Assembly: GCA_944989445.1 (NCBI GenBank)
Contig: CALYLW010000038.1
Span: forward strand, 2,420,813 to 2,484,812
Origin: Ampullaceana balthica
Taxonomy: Eukaryota; Mollusca; Gastropoda; Lymnaeidae
DNA length: 64,000 nt
Direction of reading: 5' to 3'
Shown: one piece after another, positions 57,661-64,000 of the stretch
Numbering within the stretch: the stretch's first letter is position 1
Layout of the letters: each line of letters begins with the position of its first letter
Translations under genes and position numbers: made by a program
The notes under the pieces: generated by a model
What the model was told of the DNA's origin: nothing
The model's input: the letters and a program-made list of their open reading frames with translations, nothing else
The model's database searches: none

Positions 57661-57705
57661 AGCCTTAAATTGAAAAAAGTTAATTAATTAATTGAATGCC
57701 ATTTT

Positions 57706-59165
57706 TAAATCCTTTATATTAACTCGTGGTGTCTGCGGCCGACCTTGCTTGCTTGTCGCCAAAACTTTTGATCGATTTTTAACCCACTTGCTCGCAAGAT
57801 AGCGAGCTGAAATTTTGCAGGCAGTTTCGTACCGATGATAAAAACAATGTATCAAAATTTCAGATCGATCGCATGTACCGTAATTAAATTATTGATTTTT
57901 TTAGATTATTTTATTTATTCCTATGTATCATGCTATTTTTTGAGATAGAGCCTCGCGGTGCGTATTATATTGAACAACCTTTCTGTCGCGCAATAAGGTG
58001 CGTATTTTACTGACAACACTTTTTATAAACCTATTCCTGATCGGTGCGCATTATATTAAACACGTTTTACGACACAACTGCAATTTTGTATTTTTGGATG
58101 GTCTTGCGCTGCGTGTTATAATGAACATTCTTTTAGTTACGTCTCATACGTAAAGGATTTATAGTCAAAAACATGGTTTTTTACGGGTTGTTTTTATTAA
58201 ATCCTTTATATTAACTCGTGGTGTCTGCGGCCGACCTTGCTTGCTTGTCGCCAAAACTTTTGATCGATTTTTTACCCACTTGCTCGCAAGATAGCGAGCT
58301 GAAATTTTGCAGGCAGTTTCGTACAGATGATAAAAACAATGTATCAAAATTTCAGATCGATCGCATGTACCGTAATTAAATTATTGATTTTTTAGATTAT
58401 TTTTTTATCTATGTATCATCCTATTTTTTGAGATAGAGCGTCGCGGTGCGTATTATATTGAACAACCTTTCTGTCGCGCAATAAGGTGCGTATTTTATTG
58501 ACAGCTCTTTTTATAAACATATTCCTGATCGGTGCGCATTATATTAAACATGTTTTACGACACAACTGCAATTTTTTATTTCTGGATGGTCTGGCGCTGC
58601 GTATTATAATGAACATTCTTTTAATTACTTCTCGTACATAAAGGATTTATAGTCAAAAACTTGGTTTTTTACGGGTTTTTCTTATTAAATCCTTTATATT
58701 AACTCGTGGTGTCTGCGGCCGACCTTGCTTGCTTGTCGCCAAAACTTTTGATCGATTTTTAACCCACTTGCTCGCAAGATAGCGAGCTGAAATTTTGCAG
58801 GCAGTTTCGTACCGATGATAAAAACAATGTATCAAAATTTCAGATCGATCGCATGTACCGTAATTAAATTATTGATTTTTTAGATTATTTTATTTATTCC
58901 TATGTATCATGCTATTTTTTGAGATAGAGCGTCGCGGTGCGTATTATATTGAACAACCTTTCTGTCGCGCAATAAGGTGCGTATTTTACTGACAACACTT
59001 TTTATAAACCTATTCCTGATCGGTGCGCATTATATTAAACACGTTTTACGACACAACTGCAATTTTGTATTTTTGGATGGTCTTGCGCTGCGTGTTATAA
59101 TGAACATTCTTTTAGTTACGTCTCATACGTAAAGGATTTATAGTCAAAAACTTGGTTTTTTACGG
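57706..59165 (+). repeat. Three head-to-tail units of the ~0.49 kb AAATCCTTTATATTAAC element
   Basis: Units at about 57706-58170, 58198-58655 and 58685-59145 are highly similar. Each starts TAAATCCTTTATATTAACTC, contains GTGGTGTCTGCGGCCGACC, ATCAAAATTTCAGATCGATC, TACCGTAATTAAATTATTG and GGTGCGTATTATATTGAACA, and ends AAAGGATTTATAGTCAAAAA. The linker is CTTGGTTTTTTACGGGT. The ends are inverted (AAATCCTTTA / TAAAGGATTT). The 60-residue minus-strand frames at 58165 and 58653 lie in it and are not genes. Confidence 0.9.
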
Positions 59166-60074
59166 GTTGTTTTTATTTAAAGTTTAAGTCTTGTCTGTCA
59201 TACTTTAAAAAAACATTAAATTTTCTAAAATTCGTCTAACTTTTGAACGTGTCCAAAATTTAAGTGTCAATTGGCTTACTTTTGTCACTTTCTTTCAAAA
59301 TTAGTCAATCATTATTAAATAATTATTTAACCAGGAAAAAGTATACTATAATGTGTCATTTTGACTCAAAAATAATTCTAGAAAATTCTTACTATCTTTC
59401 CTTGTTTTAACAAAATTAAATAAAGGATTCAACTGGCTTACCTTTGCAGCTCCAATAATGTGGAATCATGAATTGTAGACAAAATACTTGAATTTAATAG
59501 ATTATATATTCAGTAATATGCTTTATAATGTTCAGACTAGATGGTTTTCAAAATATGTCGCTGCAGGTGGGGTTCTGATCGCGTCGTTCAAAATCAACTT
59601 TACTTCGGCTGCCGAACGTACGCATCACGCGATCTATCAGTGAAAATCGTTTCATACGAAATCGAAAAGACTGAAATGCTTTTATGTGAAATTAATTTAG
59701 TGTTAAAGGTTATTTTAAAAAGTACCTATACTCAAAAAACAACAACACGAAAATCATGTTTCTTAGAGTACATTACATTAACATAGATATGCATGTTTAA
59801 AAATTATAAATTTAACAAAATAATAACTCAAACACGTTAAATACCTTATTTTCCTATAAATAAAAAAAGAAAACAAAGAAAACCTATCTATTTATTTTTT
59901 GAAGAAAAAACGTATGCCCACCCCCCTCAACTGTCGTGGAGGAAGTAGTGAGTTGAAATTGGTCTCACAGGCTGACTCCATGTGTTGGTATGTCAAAGCC
60001 AAGTATGTTGGATTTTCTTGTAAAACAAAAGACACCGATTCTGTTATGTCCGGCCTTTTTTAAATTGTGCGGCT
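59166..60074. other. AT-rich interior of hAT 2, no gene seen
   Basis: No recognised coding sequence. The plus-strand frame 59541-59786 has no known features. This may be residual hAT 2 interior or an older insertion. Confidence 0.35.
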
Positions 60075-60535
60075 TTTTAAATCCTTTATATTAACTCGTG
60101 GTGTCTGGTTGCGCCCTTGTCGCCAAAACTTTGGATCGATTTTTAACCCACTTCCTCGTAAGCTAGCGAGCTGAAATGTAGCAGGCAGTTTTGTGCCAAT
60201 GATAAAAACTATGTATCAAAATTTCAGATCGATCGCACGTACCGTAATTAAATTATTGATTTTTTTAGATTATTTTATTTATTCCTATGTATCATGTTAT
60301 TTTTTGAGATAGAGCGTCGCGGTGCGTATTATATTGAACAACCTTTCTGTCGCGCAATAAGGTGCGTATTTTATTGACAACACTTTTCATAAACATATTC
60401 CTGATCGGTGCGCATTATATTAAACACGTTTTACGACACAACTACAATGTTGTATTTTTTGGATGGTCTTGCGCTGCGTATTATAATGAACACTCTTTTA
60501 GTTAAGTCTCGTACATAAAGGATTTAGTCAAAAAC
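60075..60535 (+). repeat. Fourth copy of the ~0.49 kb element
   Basis: Same order of landmarks as the units at 57706-59165 (ATCCTTTATATTAACTCGTG, TTTCAGATCGATCGCACGTA, GGTGCGTATTATATTGAACA, AAAGGATTTAGTC), more diverged, and separated from the three-unit array by about 0.9 kb. Confidence 0.85.
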
Positions 60536-60978
60536 TTGTTTTTTTTACGTTTTTTTAAAAATTCTTTCATTTTTTACCTAATTAGTTTTATGGTAGTTTG
60601 TGGAGACGTTTTATTATTACATGTTAACTGATATTTTATTTTTTTAATAAGTTTTCGGTTTAAACGTATTTCAATGTATTTCTCAATTTCTTTCTAGATG
60701 AAAAAAAATGTGCTTTCTTTTTTTTCTGACATAAAATCGTACACAGTAAATTTTTGGCTTGGGTGTCACCCCCTGATTGGTGTCACCCGGGGCGGCCCGC
60801 CCCCACCGCACCCCCTAGTGACGCCACTGAATCTAACAAATAAATAAAAATAATTCACATTTTTCATTAATGTTTATTAAAACATTATGTCTCTGTCGAA
60901 AAGGGGCGGGCACATATGAATCGTTCCGCGGGCGCCATGGTGCCCACGGGCATGGGGTTGGGAACCCCTGGGTTATAC

Positions 60979-61480
60979 AATCTTCCGCAAATGACATACC
61001 TCTTTTTTCTGATGAGATGCATTTGGGATAATCAATTACGTAAATTAGGAAGTAATGGGTTTGGATAGTTCCTTGTGGAACTCCTGAGTTTTTAAAAAAT
61101 TGGAGCTGATTTGGATCCATTAATTTTTACAGTTTACTTTCTACCTTGTAGGATGTTTTGGATAACATTTGTATGGTACCAACGATGAAAAAGTATTTAA
61201 GATTTTGAGCAAACTAGAGAGATGAATTTTATCAATTGTTTTTGATGAGTCCAGTAATATTGTATCTATATAATTACGAGGCTCTTTGACATATCGTCTG
61301 TTAGAAGTATTAATTGTATTTCAAATGATCTGCTTTTCCTAAAGCCATTGTTGATGTGGACACATGACATTATGTTTGTCTAGGTATTTAACAATTTTAC
61401 TATTTATTATGTGTTCCATAATTTACAAGTAATGCTAGTAAGTAATGTCTGTTAACAATTAAATGTGTTTTTAAACTGTA
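60979..61480 (-). pseudogene. LINE reverse-transcriptase fragment interrupted by hAT 1
   Basis: The minus strand shows LTSITCK, NNGFRKSRSFEIQLILLTDD, then in shifting frames LLDSSKTIDKIHLSSLLKIL-like sequence, INGSKSAPIFKNSGVPQGTI, and FLIYVIDYPKCIS, followed by FAEDCI. This matches the central palm of jockey/CR1-type reverse transcriptases (GFRKGRS, GVPQGS, FADD). The catalytic Asp pair is changed to ED. It ends at the hAT 1 insertion site. Heavily decayed. Confidence 0.7.
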
Positions 61481-61504
61481 ATTAAGACATCATGAGCTTA
61501 TGAA

Positions 61505-61745
61505 CTTGTCACAGCAATACTCATTGAACCCAGAAGACGGTTGCCATCCTGAATCCAAGAGCGGCTGCTAAAAGCAAGATAACAACATATTTTACCCGCG
61601 CCACGTCGTAGACAAACAATTGGAGGAGCTGAAAGTGTTGGCCGGCGGGAGATTTGAAGACGCCATCAAGAGGAAGAGGAACACGTTCTAACACGATGAC
61701 CGATATATCCACGAACTATTCGAGACGATACCCAGAGTGTTGGGT
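61505..61745 (+). pseudogene. Unrecognised coding-like fragment
   Basis: A GC-richer patch with protein-like frames: TQKTVAILNPRAAAKSKITT followed, after a frame change, by RHVVDKQLEELKVLAGGRFE and DAIKRKRNTF, a TAA, and HDDRYIHELFETIPRVLG. It ends at a donor-like GGGTAAATG. I do not recognise the family. The stop suggests a pseudogene or a captured exon. Confidence 0.3.
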
Positions 61746-63075
61746 AAATGTTTGTTGAACGGCGGTATTTATAAAGTTAGGACTTGTTTGATTTTTTTTT
61801 CAAACTTTTTTCCAACAGTGTGGTTCTAGCTATCGTCAAGGCCCATAAAATTCTGCGGGGTGTACCGTCAAAACGGCCCTGGACAAAACGTTCCCTACAA
61901 AACGGCCTCAGACAAATAGTTTAAATTTTTAACAAAATTTTAAAACATTTTTTTGCATTTTAAGCTTTTGTTAAATTTGTCACCCTTACAAAGTGGTAAA
62001 ATTGTAAAATTATTTCTTGTGATTTATTATATTATTCCTTGTCAACAAGCAACAGTGACTTAGTACCATATCGAGTAAAGGCTATTAAATTCCTTCCAGT
62101 GAATTCATTATTATTGTTTCATGTGAACTAAACCTTATACTGAATCGGTGAATAAAAATAACAATATTTGATTATATTTTTTACTATTAGTCCATCTATT
62201 AGTAGTGGACGGTTTTGACGGGGCCGTTATGTCGGAGCCAATTTGTTGGGACCCTTTGGTCGGTGAACCATTCTGCGGCTGTAGGGACCTTGGAATATGG
62301 GCGTGAGATGCCTTTGACATGAGGAAAATCTACGTCTCTCTACATATCCATTCGCCAATAAGTACCTCGACCATAAGTTTCTCATAATGTCTTTCACAGA
62401 GAAATGTGGATGTAGACTATGTAGACGATCGGGCAAAGTCAATACGATTGAACTGTTCGCTAAGTAAAAGGGAATAATAATATTAATAATAATTATAACA
62501 TTAATTAAAAAGCAAAATTTTCTCTTACGAAAAATTGCATTATGTCCAACAGAGTACAAAACAAATATGTTATTTGAATTATTTCCTTTTGTTAAAACAA
62601 TTCAAATATTCCATAACAACGTCATTAAGGGGAAACATGAAAAACATAGTACAGTTAATTGTTGTTTTTATCGAATCCCCACTCAAAAATATAAATACTA
62701 AAGGTAATTTTAATAATCACTAAAAGACCAGTAATTGTGTTAAGCTTTTGACATTGCTTTCACAAATCAAACAACAAACTCAGTTAAACACAAGATGGAA
62801 AAACTAGTAGAAATAACTTTTAAAAAATTGTAATATTTTAGTATTTATTGACATTATCATATCACATTCCAATATTATTTATAATAATATATAATATTGG
62901 TATTTTTAATAATCACTAACAGAAAAGTAGTAGTGTAAAGTTTTCGTTGTTATAAGATAGAAAAACTAGTAGAAAGAATGTTTAAAAATTGTAAAATTTT
63001 AATACTCATTGACTTTAAAATAAACGGACTATACTAAAAAATGCATTGAGTTACGTTTAATGCATTCGTTTAGTC
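61746..63075. other. AT-rich stretch with a possible MITE, no gene seen
   Basis: TACCGTCAAAACGGCCCTGG (about 61862) and GACGGTTTTGACGGGGCCGT (about 62209) form an inverted pair about 350 bases apart, and related AGGGCCGTTTTG words occur at 49930-49970. This may be a MITE, but I could not define its ends. The minus-strand frame 62227-62559 matches nothing I know. Confidence 0.4.
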
Positions 63076-64000
63076 CAGGGGCGTCGAAACTTTTTCCATA
63101 GTGGGCCATATTTCTTGAAGTAAAGATATGTGGGGCCAGATTAAGATAATAAACAAAAATGACATACTTTGATAAGTTTTTATTGCAAAATTTAAATGTG
63201 AAATGTGAAATGTGAAACTACGATCTTGGCTGAAGTAAAACGGCGAGATCAAGCTAAATGCCCACTAGTTTGATACGCATGATACCACGCAGTTGATAGT
63301 CACTTAATCTCGTCCTCACATGGTCTTTGTTAAAATTCAAATGTGAGAATATCTGCTCACACAAGTGCGTCGAACGAAACAATCTGGGATTTTCTTAGCA
63401 AATGTTTGAAATATTTTAGAATCTGTCTTTATGCAGCTGATGAGTCAATGAGAGAAATCTGTTGAAACATTCTGCATTATTTTGCAACTCGATGAGTTCC
63501 AGTTGCAGAGGGTTGGAGCATCATTAGGGTCGACAGAGAAATGTGAAGACAACAAAATAATAAAGATTTCCTTTTCAATTGTTGCAATGTCCAGAAGACG
63601 CCTTTGAAATTCCACAGGACGGATATGATATCTGCAACTCACCTCTGCCATTGCTCATTGAACTTTCTTTAGATGTCTTGTCATCAAATAAAAAGAAAAT
63701 CTTTCTGCAAATTCGGATCAGATTGTTCTGATTTTTTTCCCCTTATTTTCCATAAATTTAAAAACCTAAGATTCTTAATACTGAGGAATTTAAAAGTTTA
63801 CAAGAATACTAAACAACAAAACTCTACATATTTCTATAAGTTAGGAATTTTAACACTAAAATATGAATAAGGAAAAATGTTGAAAACTTTTCTTTAAAAA
63901 AAGGACTTCAAATTCAATTTGAAAGGTTACAATTTAAAAATTCTTTAAATAAGTGCATTTCAAAGTACCCGGAACGTGGGCCATCCGCCGCCGGTCCGCA
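63076..64000 (-). mobile_element. hAT transposon 3, partial, running off the window
   Basis: A hAT-like terminus CAGGGGCGTCGAAACTTTTT starts at 63076, followed inward by a decayed transposase C-terminus on the minus strand (63245-63655). The other end is outside the window, so target duplication cannot be checked. The last bases (CGTGGGCCATCCGCCGCCGG) may be an unrelated repeat. Confidence 0.55.
63245..63655 (-). pseudogene. hAT transposase C-terminal fragment
   Basis: The minus strand reads MAEVSCRYHIRPVEFQRRLL, HFSVDPNDAP and then, in shifted frames, SHLNFNKDHVRTRLSDYQLR and GIMRI. The FSVDPNDAP and (F)SHLNFNK..RTRLSD..L.. patterns are those of GTF2IRD2/SCAND3-type hAT transposase C-termini. 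Frameshifts and a stop after STDFSH show decay. Confidence 0.65.

Larger units (their letters stand above)
56040..60829 (-). mobile_element. hAT transposon 2 (ZMYM1-like), target duplication AATCTAAC, nested in hAT 1
   Basis: The ends are CAGAGGCGTCACTAGGGCGG and the complement of CAGTGGCGTCACTAGGGGGT. AATCTAAC lies on both sides (56032-56039, 60830-60837). The subterminal sequence has several GGTGTCACCC words. It carries only the C-terminal part of a transposase (56580-57245, minus) and long arrays of another repeat in place of the rest. Small relatives with the same ends are at 23989-24190 and 34786-34987. Confidence 0.9.
53735..60970 (-). mobile_element. hAT transposon 1 (GTF2IRD2/ZBED5-type), target duplication GGTTATAC
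   Basis: The ends are CAGGGGTTTCCAACCTTTTT at left and the complement of CAGGGGTTCCCAACCCC at right. GGTTATAC is present on both sides (53727-53734, 60971-60978). It carries a decayed transposase on the minus strand (54075-55770). About two thirds of its present length is a second hAT inserted at 56040-60829. Subterminal GGTGGCGGGCACCACC and GGCGCCATGGTGCCC are further hAT-like features. Confidence 0.88.

Overview
This window looks like AT-rich nuclear DNA from an invertebrate animal, most likely a mollusc (gastropod-like). The species is not determined. The evidence is one DUF229 (sulfatase-like) gene, one class A GPCR on a single coding exon, splice-acceptor-like sites in front of coding exons, and a very heavy load of animal transposons (hAT, Tigger/pogo, PIF/Harbinger-like, Helitron, Penelope-like, LINEs, a tRNA-derived SINE) and minisatellites. 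There is no prokaryotic gene organisation.

Only two convincing intact protein-coding exons exist: a DUF229 membrane/extracellular protein at about 4460-6483 (+) and a rhodopsin-class receptor at 41359-42573 (+). The other long open frames are transposon remnants, decayed paralogues, or tandem repeats that happen to lack stops.

Layout. 1-2450: GATA microsatellite and a decayed LINE reverse transcriptase (-). 2573-3394: hAT-type MITE. 4460-6483: DUF229 gene. 6484-12300: repeats, including two minisatellites and a head-to-tail array of a roughly 0.5 kb element. 12.6-18.4 kb and 20.2-23.6 kb: two old paralogous blocks, each carrying a DUF229 pseudogene; block A was later broken by a TAA-flanked element, a Penelope-like foldback and a SINE. 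22.14-39.87 kb: a very recent tandem duplication of about 10.8 kb, containing pseudogene B and a huge 38-bp minisatellite (about 206 units, then about 104 units with a 100-N gap). 40.1-40.7 kb: a Helitron carrying a tRNA-Val-like sequence. 41.3-42.8 kb: the GC-rich receptor gene. 43.9-48.4 kb: foldback, Tigger fragment, MITE and VNTRs. 50.7-53.1 kb: a tower of nested insertions. 53.7-61.0 kb: one hAT inside another, both with perfect 8-bp target-site duplications. 63.1 kb to the end: the edge of a third hAT.

The most interesting structures are: (1) the DUF229 pseudogene duplication with a C/T 'barcode' shared by the two minisatellite arrays; (2) a SINE and a LINE in the same window sharing a stem-loop 3' tail; (3) a Penelope-like near-perfect foldback with a degenerate hammerhead-ribozyme-like core; (4) several nested transposons whose exact ends and target duplications can be read directly. 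I see no evidence for a new multi-gene system. The genes here do not appear to act together.
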